DNA from: Aeromonas salmonicida subsp. salmonicida
GTDB taxonomy: Bacteria > Pseudomonadota > Gammaproteobacteria > Enterobacterales > Aeromonadaceae
Length of the DNA stretch: 64,000 nucleotides
Assembly: GCF_001643305.1 (NCBI RefSeq)
Contig: NZ_LSGW01000049.1
Location: forward strand, 62,001 to 126,000
Direction: 5' to 3'
The notes beneath the pieces were generated by a model. The model was not told the origin of the DNA and did not search any database. It saw only the letters and a program-made list of their open reading frames with translations. Position 1 is the stretch's first letter; every line of letters begins with the position of its first letter. A program made the position numbers and the translations under genes. Shown in pieces: positions 19,522 through 27,813 of this stretch.

Positions 19522-19845
19522 ATGCCGATCAACAAGCAATTTCTCAAGTCCCGCCCCGAGGTCAAGGTGACCTTCGCGGTGGAAAAAGAGGCTGCAGGTG
19601 AAGCTGAGCAGGTATTGCTGCTGGGAGAGTTCAGCCAGTGGCAACCCATAGAGCTCAAACGGATGAAGAGCGGGGAGTTCAGGACCACTCTCAACCTGCC
19701 CACCGATGGCCCCAGCCATTTCGAATACTGCTACCAGCTGGTGAAACCGAACGGAGAGACGCTCTACGACAACGACTGGGAGGCGGACGACTATGTGCCA
19801 GGCCCCTTCGGACGGGACAACTCTGTGGTACGGGTCAATCAGTAA
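19522..19845 (+). CDS. Stand-alone CBM48-like (glycogen-binding/isoamylase N-terminal) domain protein
   Basis: A protein of 107 residues that consists only of an early-set beta-sandwich: VEQVLLLGEFSQWQP-like sequence (EQVLLLGEFSQWQPIELKRM), then GEFRTTLNLP, FEYCYQLVKPNGE and a C-terminal NDWEADDYVPGPFG. These are the signatures of the E-set/CBM48 domain found in AMPK-beta, GlgB and isoamylases. Here it stands alone, with no catalytic domain, so it may bind glycogen or regulate a glycogen enzyme; that is inference. The ribosome binding site AAGGAGG is near perfect. It follows mutH by 83 bp, and ends at a shared terminator. Confidence 0.8.
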   Translation: MPINKQFLKSRPEVKVTFAVEKEAAGEAEQVLLLGEFSQWQPIELKRMKSGEFRTTLNLPTDGPSHFEYCYQLVKPNGETLYDNDWEADDYVPGPFGRDNSVVRVNQ

Positions 19846-19894
19846 GCTGCGGTCAGAACGCTGGCGTACGGTCAGGATCCTGAACAGCGGACAC

Positions 19895-19923
19895 AAAAAA
19901 GGCTCGCCATTGGCGAGCCTTTT
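19895..19923. terminator. Bidirectional terminator between CBM48 gene and rplS
   Basis: GGCTCGCC, a three-base loop and GGCGAGCC, with six A on the left and four T on the right. It can serve the plus-strand CBM48 gene and the minus-strand rpsP operon. Confidence 0.9.
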
Positions 19924-19973
19924 CACTACCTGTCGAGCTATTTGCCGACATATCGACACCAATTCGAATCGAA

Positions 19974-20321
19974 TTAGTTGAGCTTCTCTTTGATACGAGC
20001 AGCTTTACCGGACAGGTTGCGCAGGTAGTACAGTTTGGCGCGGCGAACATCACCACGACGCTTCAGTTCTACACTGTGGATCAGCGGAGAGTGAGTCTGG
20101 AATACACGCTCAACACCTTCGCCGTTGGAGATCTTGCGAACGGTGAAAGCAGAGTGCAGACCGCGGTTACGCTTGGCAATAACGATGCCTTCGAAAGCCT
20201 GCAGACGCTCTTTGCCACCTTCTTTAACACGAACTTGAACACGTACGGTGTCGCCCTGGGCAAATGCCGGGATGTCGGTACGCAGTTGCTCTTGTTCAAG
20301 CTGCTGAATAATCTTGCTCAT
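19974..20321 (-). CDS. rplS: 50S ribosomal protein L19
   Basis: A protein of 115 residues starting [20 protein letters not shown], with [19 protein letters not shown] and the C-terminal [20 protein letters not shown] of L19. L19 lies at the 30S/50S interface. It is the last gene of the rpsP-rimM-trmD-rplS operon, 32 bases after trmD, and ends at a strong terminator. Confidence 0.98.
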
Positions 20322-20353
20322 TGTCTTTCCTTACCTAGGATAAACTGAAAACT

Positions 20354-21103
20354 CTACTTAACGCTGTCACGCACTTCGCGGACATACTCGGCAAGAAGTG
20401 ATTCTTGCTCGTCAGTCAGAGCTAGGTTGTTAATAAGTTCCGGCCTTCTTTGCCAGGTTCGTCCGAGCGACTGTTTGAGACGCCAGCGTCGAATCACTTC
20501 GTGATTGCCGCTTGTCAGCGCCTCGGGCACCGCCAATCCATCCAACAACTCCGGCCGAGTGTAGTGGGGATGATCCAGCAAGCCATCCGTGAAGGAGTCT
20601 TGCTCGGCACTGGCCTGATCACCCAAAACCCCAGGAACCAGACGCGAAACCGCATCGATCAGGGTCATGGCAGGCAACTCGCCACCACTTAACACGTAAT
20701 CCCCGATAGACCACTCTTCGTCGACCTCGGTTTGTATCACGCGTTCATCGATACCTTCGTATCGACCGGCTACCAGAATCAGTTTCTGATTCGTCGCCAA
20801 CTCGGTTACGCCCGCTTGAGTCAGCTTGCGTCCCTGAGGAGAGAGATAGATGACTTTCGCCCCGTCTCCCGCCGCTTGCTTGGCTGCATGAATCGCGTCA
20901 CGCAGCGGCTGAACCATCATCAACATGCCGGGCCCACCACCATAAGGACGATCATCGACCGTACGGTGTTTGTCGTGGGTAAACTCCCGGGGGTTCCAGC
21001 ACTCAATCTGCAGCAGGCCACTCTTGACGGCCCGACCCGTTACCCCGTGCTCGGTAATGGCTCGGAACATTTCCGGGAAGAGGCTAATCACCCCAATCCA
21101 CAT
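20354..21103 (-). CDS. trmD: tRNA (guanine-N1)-methyltransferase TrmD
   Basis: Forms m1G37 in tRNAs that read CNN codons and prevents +1 frameshifting. It has 249 residues. The SPOUT trefoil-knot motifs are present: [37 protein letters not shown] and [19 protein letters not shown]. It has its usual place between rimM and rplS. Confidence 0.98.
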   Translation of the reverse strand: MWIGVISLFPEMFRAITEHGVTGRAVKSGLLQIECWNPREFTHDKHRTVDDRPYGGGPGMLMMVQPLRDAIHAAKQAAGDGAKVIYLSPQGRKLTQAGVTELATNQKLILVAGRYEGIDERVIQTEVDEEWSIGDYVLSGGELPAMTLIDAVSRLVPGVLGDQASAEQDSFTDGLLDHPHYTRPELLDGLAVPEALTSGNHEVIRRWRLKQSLGRTWQRRPELINNLALTDEQESLLAEYVREVRDSVK

Positions 21104-21137
21104 AAGAAACCTCCGGCACTCGTGTTACCGCGGGAAA

Positions 21138-21659
21138 CTAGAAACCAGGATCCCAATCAACTTCGATTGTTCGAGCAGTCAGATCAATATGCTTGATCAC
21201 CTGCTCTTCCAGGAACGGAATCAACCGCTCCTTCGCGCCAAAGGCATCTTTTACATTGGCCTCAACCACCAACACATCGTTGGAGCCGGTTTCCATCAAT
21301 TCGGTCACCTTGCCCAGGTCGTATCCCTTGGTGGTCGATACCGAGCAACCAATCAGGTCACGCCAGTAAAACTCACCTTCAGGCAACGCAGGCAACAGAT
21401 CAGCGGGTACGCCAATCTCGACATTGGTCAATGCCAGGGCATCTTCACGCAGATCGATACCATCGATCTTGCAAATCAGACCCTTGTTGTGACGTTTCCA
21501 GGCCGAAACCTTGAGTTCACGCCACACCCCGTTCTGATTGATCATCCAGGGGTTGTAATCGAAAATCGCTTCGGCAACATCGGTGAAGGAGTTCACTTTA
21601 AGCCAGCCCTTGATGCCATAAACGGTACCCAGAGTGCCCAGAACTACAGGTTTTTCCAC
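21138..21659 (-). CDS. rimM: 16S rRNA processing protein RimM
   Basis: A 30S maturation factor that binds S19. It has 173 residues, with an N-terminal RimM barrel ([22 protein letters not shown], shown in part) and a C-terminal PRC barrel ([12 protein letters not shown] through [10 protein letters not shown] and IEVDWDPGF). The start codon is GTG at 21659. It lies between rpsP and trmD, 24 bases after rpsP. Confidence 0.97.
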   Translation of the reverse strand: MEKPVVLGTLGTVYGIKGWLKVNSFTDVAEAIFDYNPWMINQNGVWRELKVSAWKRHNKGLICKIDGIDLREDALALTNVEIGVPADLLPALPEGEFYWRDLIGCSVSTTKGYDLGKVTELMETGSNDVLVVEANVKDAFGAKERLIPFLEEQVIKHIDLTARTIEVDWDPGF

Positions 21660-21683
21660 CTTAACTCCTTACCGTTGGGCTGA

Positions 21684-21932
21684 TTAAGCAGCTTTGGTAG
21701 CGTCTTTGATCAGCTTGGCAACGCGGTCAGAAACAGCGGCACCAGTAGCAACCCAATGCTCGATACGAGCCAGGTCCAGATTCAGCGTTTCAGCAGAACC
21801 AGAAGCGACCGGGTTGAAGAAACCAACGCGCTCGATGAAGCGACCGTCACGGGCGCAACGGCTGTCAGAAACTACTACCTGGTAAAACGGACGCTTTTTC
21901 GCGCCACCACGTTGTAAACGAATGGTTACCAT
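21684..21932 (-). CDS. rpsP: 30S ribosomal protein S16
   Basis: A protein of 82 residues starting [20 protein letters not shown], with [19 protein letters not shown], diagnostic of S16. It is the first gene of the rpsP-rimM-trmD-rplS operon. The operon promoter should lie in the 130 bp between 21933 and the ffh terminator. Confidence 0.98.
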   Translation of the reverse strand: MVTIRLQRGGAKKRPFYQVVVSDSRCARDGRFIERVGFFNPVASGSAETLNLDLARIEHWVATGAAVSDRVAKLIKDATKAA

Positions 21933-22065
21933 ATCGTCCTCATAAACATCTAATGAACAAGGCCTGCAAATACGCAGACCCTAGCTTAAAATAAGCCGCG
22001 TAATTCTACTTGGATTCGTAATAATTGCAACCAAGCCAGCTATTTTTTGCGCAAGGGTTGGCATG

Positions 22066-22091
22066 AAAAAGGCTCACCTCGGTGAGCCTTT
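22066..22091 (-). terminator. Intrinsic terminator of ffh
   Basis: On the minus strand GGCTCACC, a two-base loop and GGTGAGCC are followed by five T, about 20 bases after the ffh stop. It separates ffh from the rpsP operon. Confidence 0.88.
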
Positions 22092-22111
22092 CTGCCTGAC
22101 AAGCAGGAAAA

Positions 22112-23491
22112 TCAGAACGGACCGCGACCACCGCCACCAAATCCGGGCGGCAGCATGTTCTTCATCTGCCCCATCATCTTGCGCATGCCGCCCTTGCCGG
22201 ACATCTTTTTCATCATGCGCTGCATTTCGGTGAACTGCTTGAGCAGCTTGTTCACATCCTGCACCTGCATGCCGGAGCCCGCAGCAATGCGGCGCTTGCG
22301 GGAACCCTTGATGAGATCAGGATGGGCACGCTCCTTGGGCGTCATGGAGCTGATGATGGCCTCCATCCGCACTGTGAGCTTGTCATCCATCTGATCTTTC
22401 ACGTTATCCGGCAGGCCGGACATGCCCGGCAGCTTGTCGAGCATGCCCATCATGCCGCCCATGTTGCGCATCTGGGCCAACTGTTCACGGAAGTCTTCCA
22501 GATCGAAGCCTTTGCCACTCTTGACCTTGTTGGCCAGTTTGGCTGCCTTCTCCTTGTCGACCGTGCGCTCCACTTCCTCGATAAGCGACAGCACATCGCC
22601 CATGCCGAGGATGCGGGAAGCGAGGCGATCCGGATGGAATGGCTCCAACGCGTCTGTTTTCTCACCCATACCGATGAACTTGACCGGCTTGCCGGTGATA
22701 TGGCGCACGGAAAGGGCGGCACCACCACGGGCATCACCGTCGGCCTTGGTGAGGATAACGCCGGTGAGCGGCAGCGCCTCGTTGAACGCCTTGGCAGTGT
22801 TGGCGGCATCCTGACCCGTCATGGCATCCACCACGAACAGGGTCTCGACCGGCTTGATGGTGGCGTGAAGATGGATGATCTCGTCCATCATGTCGCTGTC
22901 GACGTGCAGACGGCCGGCGGTATCCACGATCACAACGTCATAGAACTTCTTGCGCGCCTGATCGATGGCTGCGGTGGCGATATCGACCGGTTTCTGGCTG
23001 GCATCACTCGGGAAGAAGTCGACGCCGACATCGCTTGCCAGGGTTTCCAGCTGCTTGATCGCCGCAGGGCGATAGACGTCGGCACTGACGACCAGCACCT
23101 TCTTCTTGCTTCGCTCTTTGAGCAACTTGGCCAGTTTACCAACCGTAGTGGTCTTACCGGCACCCTGCAAACCCGCCATCAGTATGATGACAGGCGGCTG
23201 GGCAGCCAGGTTGAGCTGTTCATTGGCCTCCCCCATCACAGAGACCAGCTCGCCGTGCACTATCTTGATGAAGGCCTGGCCCGGGCTCAGGGACTTGGCC
23301 ACTTCCTGGCCCACGGCACGTTCTTTCACGCGGGCAACGAAGTCACGCACTACCGGCAGGGCGACGTCCGCCTCGAGCAGCGCCATGCGCACTTCGCGCA
23401 AGGTATCCTTGATGTTCTCTTCGGTCAGCCGGCCACGGCCACTGACATTGCGCAAGGTGCGCGAGAGTCGTTCAGTCAAATTCTCAAACAT
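22112..23491 (-). CDS. ffh: Signal recognition particle protein Ffh
   Basis: An SRP54-family GTPase of 459 residues that binds 4.5S RNA and nascent signal sequences. The NG domain has the P-loop GLQGAGKTTTVGKLA, DTAGRLH, TKADGDARGG and GMGEK; the C-terminal M domain is methionine-rich (GGMMGMLDKLPGMSG, MQRMMKKMSGKGGMRKMMG). The start at 23491 (MFENLTERLSRTL) is the conserved one; a longer frame from 23518 adds nine unrelated residues. It is divergent from ypjD, a conserved neighbour. Confidence 0.97.
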   Translation of the reverse strand: MFENLTERLSRTLRNVSGRGRLTEENIKDTLREVRMALLEADVALPVVRDFVARVKERAVGQEVAKSLSPGQAFIKIVHGELVSVMGEANEQLNLAAQPPVIILMAGLQGAGKTTTVGKLAKLLKERSKKKVLVVSADVYRPAAIKQLETLASDVGVDFFPSDASQKPVDIATAAIDQARKKFYDVVIVDTAGRLHVDSDMMDEIIHLHATIKPVETLFVVDAMTGQDAANTAKAFNEALPLTGVILTKADGDARGGAALSVRHITGKPVKFIGMGEKTDALEPFHPDRLASRILGMGDVLSLIEEVERTVDKEKAAKLANKVKSGKGFDLEDFREQLAQMRNMGGMMGMLDKLPGMSGLPDNVKDQMDDKLTVRMEAIISSMTPKERAHPDLIKGSRKRRIAAGSGMQVQDVNKLLKQFTEMQRMMKKMSGKGGMRKMMGQMKNMLPPGFGGGGRGPF

Positions 23492-23548
23492 GACGCATTC
23501 CGGTTCTTGGCGTAACAACTGGGGGGATTATACCCCAGTCAGCCCTGT

Positions 23549-23678
23549 GAGGACGATTATTCACCGCTCGTGGCGGTCATCAGCCAGCTAACGGGCAAGC
23601 TTAACAAATGGGGGCATTATAATACCTCAGCCAGCGTGAGGTAGCGCTGGAGGACAATTATTCACCGCGCAAAGCGGT
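23549..23678. repeat. Pair of imperfect direct repeats with hairpins upstream of ffh and ypjD
   Basis: Two 29-bp copies at 23549-23577 and 23650-23678 start GAGGAC(G/A)ATTATTCACCGC and end GCGGT, differing only at one base and in the five-base hairpin loop (TCGTG versus GCAAA). Each carries a CACCGC...GCGGT-type stem. They lie 101 bp apart in the 298-bp divergent region between ffh and ypjD, each preceded by a GGGG..TTATA sequence. Confidence 0.7.
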
Positions 23679-23789
23679 AGCCTGCTGCCTATATATGGGC
23701 AGATCGGCGGTAGCACAACTGGCGAGCATATCTTGTGCAAGGTATACTGCCACTCCTGTTCCAATCGCTTGTTCAACAACGACCTGGTT

Positions 23790-24581
23790 ATGATCGTGAT
23801 CTCTATTCTGGCCCTGGCATTCTATCTGCTCGCCATCGTCGCCTCGCTGCACCTGCTGCTCAATGCCAAACAAGTCGGGCAAGCGCCCCTGTTTGCTTGC
23901 ATAGGACTGGCTCTGGTCGCCCATGGCGCGTCTGTGGCCAGCGAAGTGCTGGTGACCCATTCCGGCCAGAATCTCAGCATGCTCAACGTCGCGTCTCTGG
24001 TCAGCCTCATCATCAGTTGCTTCATGACGTGCGTCACCCGTCGCTTCAACGGCTGGATCCTGCTGCCCGTGGTCTACAGTTTTTCAGCCCTGCTGCTGGC
24101 CGCCAGTGCCCTGATACCGGGTCGCTATATCACCCATCTGGAAGCGCATCCCCAGTTGCTGCTGCATATAGGTCTCGCGCTGATGGCCTATTCGGTGCTG
24201 ATGATCGCCTGCCTGTTTGCACTGCAACTCGCCTGTCTGGACCGTCAGTTGAAATCCCGCAAGATCAGCCAGCTACCGTCAATGCCTCCCTTGATGACGG
24301 TAGAGAAACGGCTGTTCCAGCTGATTTCGGCGGGCCTGTTTCTGCTGACACTTTCCATCGCCTCCGGTCTGTTCTTTCTGGAGGACATGTTCGCGCAGGG
24401 TAAATCCCACAAGGCAATCCTCTCGATCCTTGCCTGGTGCGTCTATGTATTGCTGTTATGGGGTCACCATACTCGTGGCTGGCGTGGTCGCAGGGTCATT
24501 ACCCTGAGTCTTGTCGGCAGTGTCATCCTGACACTGGCCTATTTCGGCAGCCGCTTCGTCAAAGAAGTGCTGCTGAGCTGA
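23790..24581 (+). CDS. ypjD: Inner-membrane protein YpjD, cytochrome c assembly (HemX/CcsA-like) family
   Basis: A protein of 263 residues with about eight hydrophobic helices. The GLALMAYSVLMIACLFALQL region and WCVYVLLLWGHHTRGWRGRR near the C-terminus match the cytochrome c assembly protein family that includes E. coli YpjD and HemX. The biochemical role is not established. The ATG at 23790 gives the family length; an ATG at 23733 would add a non-hydrophobic head. It is divergent from ffh and followed at 45 bp by a CorB-type gene, as in E. coli (ffh-ypjD-yfjD). Confidence 0.88.
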   Translation: MIVISILALAFYLLAIVASLHLLLNAKQVGQAPLFACIGLALVAHGASVASEVLVTHSGQNLSMLNVASLVSLIISCFMTCVTRRFNGWILLPVVYSFSALLLAASALIPGRYITHLEAHPQLLLHIGLALMAYSVLMIACLFALQLACLDRQLKSRKISQLPSMPPLMTVEKRLFQLISAGLFLLTLSIASGLFFLEDMFAQGKSHKAILSILAWCVYVLLLWGHHTRGWRGRRVITLSLVGSVILTLAYFGSRFVKEVLLS

Positions 24582-24626
24582 TACCCATCTTTTTTACTCA
24601 TTATCTAGCCCCAACAGGAGCCCTTT

Positions 24627-25907
24627 TTGGACAGTATCTCAACGAGTACATTACTGATTGTCCTCGTTATCTTGATCCTTCTATCCGCCTTCTTCTCCAG
24701 CTCCGAAACTGGCCTGATGTCCATCAACCGCTACAAGCTGCGTCATCTGGCACAGACCAAACACAAAGCCGCACGCCGTGTCGAACAGCTGCTCGCCCGA
24801 CCTGATCGTCTACTGGGCCTGATCCTGATCGGCAACAACCTGGTCAACATCTTCGCCTCGGCGATCGCCACCATTGTCTGTATCCGGCTGTTTGGCGATC
24901 TGGGTGTTGCCATTGCCACCTTTGGCCTGACCCTGGTCGTGCTGGTGTTTGGCGAAGTCACCCCCAAGACCCTGGCGGCCATGTTTCCTGAACGAGTGGC
25001 CTATCCAGCCTCCTGGATCCTCAAGGGATTGATGGTGCCTCTCTATCCCTTTGTCTGGCTGATCAACGGCATCACCAGCGGCCTGCTCAAGCTGCTGCGA
25101 GTCACTCCCAACAAGAATGACGCTCTCAATACCGAAGAGCTGCGCACCATAGTCAACGAGGCAGGAAGTCTCATCCCCCAGCGCCACCAGGAGATGCTGC
25201 TCAGTATCCTGGACCTGGACAAGATGACGGTGGAGCACATCATGGTGCCACGCAGCGAGATCTACGCCATCGACATCAACGATGACTGGAAGAGCATACT
25301 GCGCCAGCTGGCCCACGGTGCCCACACCAAAATATTGCTCTATCGCGACAACATCGATGACGTGGTGGGCTTTCTGCACGCCCGCGATGCGCAGCGGCTG
25401 ATGGCCAGGGATCAGTTCAACAAGTCGAGCCTGCTGCGGGAAGTGGACGAGATCTACTTCATCCCGGAAGGGACGCCGCTCAATGTGCAGCTGGCCAAGT
25501 TCCAGCGCAACAAGGAGCGGATCGGCCTCATTGTGGATGAGTACGGTGACATTCAAGGGCTGATCACCCTGGACGACATCCTGGAAGAGATAGTGGGTGA
25601 TTTCACCACCACTATTACTCCCACCCCCAGCGACGAGATCCATCCTCAGCCGGACGGTTCTTTCCTGGTGGAAGGCTCGGCCAGCATCCGCGAACTGAAC
25701 AAGGAGATGAACTGGCAACTGCCCATCGACGGGCCGAGAACCCTCAATGGCGCAATTCTGGAATATCTGGAGGAGATCCCCCAGCCCAACATCAGCCTGC
25801 GGCTGGCTGGCTATCCCATCGAGATCATGGAAGTAGAGAACAACATGGTGAAGATGGCGCGGATCATGCCAGACTTATACCGCAACGTATCGGGTTTCGA
25901 AGATTGA
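24627..25907 (+). CDS. corB: CNNM/CorC-family membrane protein (CorB/YfjD-like), Mg2+/Co2+ efflux
   Basis: A protein of 426 residues. The N-terminal DUF21 membrane domain (about 1-190, FFSSSETGLMSINRYKLRHLAQ, then NNLVNIFASAIAT) is followed by a CBS pair (HIMVPRSEIYAID, GLITLDDILEEIVGDF) and a C-terminal CorC/HlyC transporter-associated domain (DGSFLVEGSASIRELN). The start is TTG at 24627 with AGGAG upstream; DSISTSTLLI aligns with the E. coli YfjD start. The family mediates or regulates Mg2+/Co2+ efflux. It follows ypjD and ends at an intrinsic terminator. Confidence 0.88.
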   Translation: MDSISTSTLLIVLVILILLSAFFSSSETGLMSINRYKLRHLAQTKHKAARRVEQLLARPDRLLGLILIGNNLVNIFASAIATIVCIRLFGDLGVAIATFGLTLVVLVFGEVTPKTLAAMFPERVAYPASWILKGLMVPLYPFVWLINGITSGLLKLLRVTPNKNDALNTEELRTIVNEAGSLIPQRHQEMLLSILDLDKMTVEHIMVPRSEIYAIDINDDWKSILRQLAHGAHTKILLYRDNIDDVVGFLHARDAQRLMARDQFNKSSLLREVDEIYFIPEGTPLNVQLAKFQRNKERIGLIVDEYGDIQGLITLDDILEEIVGDFTTTITPTPSDEIHPQPDGSFLVEGSASIRELNKEMNWQLPIDGPRTLNGAILEYLEEIPQPNISLRLAGYPIEIMEVENNMVKMARIMPDLYRNVSGFED

Positions 25908-25935
25908 AAAAAGGCTGCCGATGGCAGCCTTTTTT
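25907..25935. terminator. Bidirectional terminator between corB and nsrR
   Basis: GGCTGCC, a three-base loop and GGCAGCC, with six A before and six or more T after. The corB stop lies at its left edge and the nsrR stop four bases to the right. Confidence 0.92.
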
Positions 25936-25938
25936 ATC

Positions 25939-26412
25939 TCACTCATTCTCGTCGTCGAGCTCTGGTTCCAGCACCAGGGTCGGGATCAGCTCACCGAACA
26001 CCTTCTGCAGCTCGTCGCGATTGGCCAGCAGGTCTTGCAGCGTGTAGCTGTCCATCACCGCTAGGAAGGCGTTCATCGCCTCCTTCAGGGCACTTTTCAG
26101 CAGACAGACAGAGACGATATGGCAAACGGGCGAGTTGCAGTCGATGCCGTCCAGGTTGCCCTCCAGCGCACGGATCACCTGGCCAATATTGACTGTCTCT
26201 GGCGTGCAAGCCATGCGGATCCCGCCATTCTTGCCCCGCTGTGACTGCAGATAACCCAGCTTCACCAGCTGATTCACCACCTTCACCATGTGGTTGCGAG
26301 AGACGTCATACAAGGCGGAAACCTTGGCCACGCTCGACAATTCCCCCTGTGGCAAGGTCGCCAGATAGAGCAGGGCTCTCAATCCAAAATCGGTATAGCT
26401 AGTTAGTCTCAT
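25939..26412 (-). CDS. nsrR: Nitric-oxide-sensing Rrf2-family repressor NsrR
   Basis: A protein of 157 residues starting MRLTSYTDFGLRALLYLATL. The winged helix (VSRNHMVKVVNQLVKLGYLQ) is followed by GKNGGIRMA. Cysteines 92, 97 and 103 (DCNSPVCHIVSVC) are the [Fe-S] cluster ligands that respond to NO. The tail is unusually acidic (EPELDDENE). It is divergent from hmp with a shared 111-bp control region, a typical regulator-target pair. Confidence 0.93.
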   Translation of the reverse strand: MRLTSYTDFGLRALLYLATLPQGELSSVAKVSALYDVSRNHMVKVVNQLVKLGYLQSQRGKNGGIRMACTPETVNIGQVIRALEGNLDGIDCNSPVCHIVSVCLLKSALKEAMNAFLAVMDSYTLQDLLANRDELQKVFGELIPTLVLEPELDDENE

Positions 26413-26446
26413 AGGGCCTGTGTCGCATCACGCGGAAAATTGATTA

Positions 26447-26460
26447 TTGATCCAGATCAA
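26447..26460. promoter_or_regulatory. Perfect FNR box in the nsrR-hmp control region
   Basis: TTGATCCAGATCAA matches the FNR consensus TTGAT-N4-ATCAA in all ten defined bases. It is centred about 70 bp before the hmp start codon and about 40 bp from nsrR. FNR represses hmp in E. coli under anaerobiosis. Confidence 0.75.
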
Positions 26461-26485
26461 ATAAACATCTAGGATGCAGCTTATT

Positions 26486-26508
26486 AAGTGACATTTTAAA
26501 TGTTTAAT
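26486..26508. promoter_or_regulatory. NsrR-type operator upstream of hmp
   Basis: An 11-1-11 dyad whose core ACATTT-T-AAATGT (26491-26503) is a perfect inverted repeat and matches the NsrR pattern (ATTT-N-AAAT centre with ATG/CAT arms). It ends 15 bp before the hmp start codon, suited to repression. NsrR is encoded next door. Confidence 0.7.
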
Positions 26509-26523
26509 TAGAAAGGACCCCTT

Positions 26524-27717
26524 ATGTTAGATCAAGCCACCATCGCCGTCATCAAAAGCACCATACCTTTGCTCGAATCGGCGGGCCCTGCACTCACCCA
26601 GCACTTCTATCAGCGCATGTTCAGTCACAACCCCGAGCTGAAGGATATTTTCAACCTGGCTCACCAGCGCAGCGGCGGCCAACCGCTGGCCCTGTTCAAC
26701 GCAGTGGCGGCTTATGCCAAGAACATCGACAACCTGGGGGCCCTGGCAGGTGCAGTAGAACGTATCGCCCACAAACACACGGGCTTCATGATCCAGCCGG
26801 AACAATATCACATTGTAGGTAGTCATCTCTTGGCCACGCTCAAAGAATTGGGCGGAAGTGAAGTCACCGACGAAGTGCTGGATGCCTGGGGCAAGGCTTA
26901 TGGGGTACTGGCCAGTATTTTCATCGGCCGGGAGAGCGAGATCTATCAGGAGAAGGCGAGCGAGATCGGTGGCTGGCAAGGCCCCCGCCCCTTCATCATC
27001 AAAGAGAAGCGGGTCGAGAGCGAGCTCATCACTTCCTTCATGCTGGCGCCGATCGATAGCAAACCCGTGCTGCATTTCAAGCCGGGCCAGTACCTCAGCA
27101 TCCAGCTCAACCACCCGGAACTGGAATATCAGGAGATCCGTCAGTACTCCCTCTCCGATGCACCCAATGGTCGCGATTACCGGATCAGCGTCAAGCGCGA
27201 GCCGCAGGGTCAGGTTTCCAACCTGCTGCATGACCATCTGCAAGTCGGTGACAAGGTGGATCTGATGCCGCCAACCGGTGATTTCTTCCTGCAAGCCAGC
27301 GCCAGCACCCCAGTGGTGCTGCTCTCAGCCGGCGTGGGCCTCACCCCCATGCTGAGCATGCTCAACCAACTGCTGAGCACGGGCCATGATGCCGATGTCT
27401 GCTGGCTGCACGCTTGTGAACGGGGTTCGCTGCATGCCTTCAAGGAGGATATCCAGCGCAAACGCCAACAGCATCAGAAGCTGCAGAGCCGGGTCTGGTA
27501 TCGGGAGCCAAGTGATCAGGATCAGCAAGGGAAGGACTATGACTTCAGCGGTATCATGAACTTGAGTGAGGTATCCGAGTTGCTGGTACCGCAGGCCCAC
27601 TACTACTTCTGCGGCCCGCTCGGCTTCATGCGGGGGATCAAGACACAACTCGGCGCGGCGGGTATCCCGACCGAACAGTTGCACTACGAAGTTTTTGGCC
27701 CCCACCAGGATCTTTAA
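26524..27717 (+). CDS. hmp: Flavohemoglobin Hmp (nitric oxide dioxygenase)
   Basis: Oxidises NO to nitrate with NAD(P)H and O2. It has 397 residues: a globin domain (1-140, IERIAHKHTGFMIQPEQYHIVG-type haem pocket, with KHTGF around the proximal His), an FAD domain (about 150-255, GQYLSIQL, RQYSLSDAPNGRDYRIS) and an NAD domain (about 260-397, VVLLSAGVGLTPMLSMLNQL, YYFCGPLGFM). The start at 26524 has AAAGGA upstream. It is divergent from nsrR, with NsrR- and FNR-like sites between. Confidence 0.97.
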   Translation: MLDQATIAVIKSTIPLLESAGPALTQHFYQRMFSHNPELKDIFNLAHQRSGGQPLALFNAVAAYAKNIDNLGALAGAVERIAHKHTGFMIQPEQYHIVGSHLLATLKELGGSEVTDEVLDAWGKAYGVLASIFIGRESEIYQEKASEIGGWQGPRPFIIKEKRVESELITSFMLAPIDSKPVLHFKPGQYLSIQLNHPELEYQEIRQYSLSDAPNGRDYRISVKREPQGQVSNLLHDHLQVGDKVDLMPPTGDFFLQASASTPVVLLSAGVGLTPMLSMLNQLLSTGHDADVCWLHACERGSLHAFKEDIQRKRQQHQKLQSRVWYREPSDQDQQGKDYDFSGIMNLSEVSELLVPQAHYYFCGPLGFMRGIKTQLGAAGIPTEQLHYEVFGPHQDL

Positions 27718-27779
27718 TCGGGGTTGCACCATATAAAGCAGTGAGGACCCGGCCTGTCATGGCACGGCGGCCGGATCCG

Positions 27780-27812
27780 GACCCACAGGTGAAAACCTGT
27801 GGGTCATTTTTA
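27780..27812 (+). terminator. Intrinsic terminator of hmp
   Basis: A ten-base perfect stem (ACCCACAGGT / ACCTGTGGGT) with a GAAA tetraloop, followed by CATTTTTAT. It lies about 63 bp after the hmp stop and just before the convergent motX stop. Confidence 0.88.
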
Positions 27813-27813
27813 T

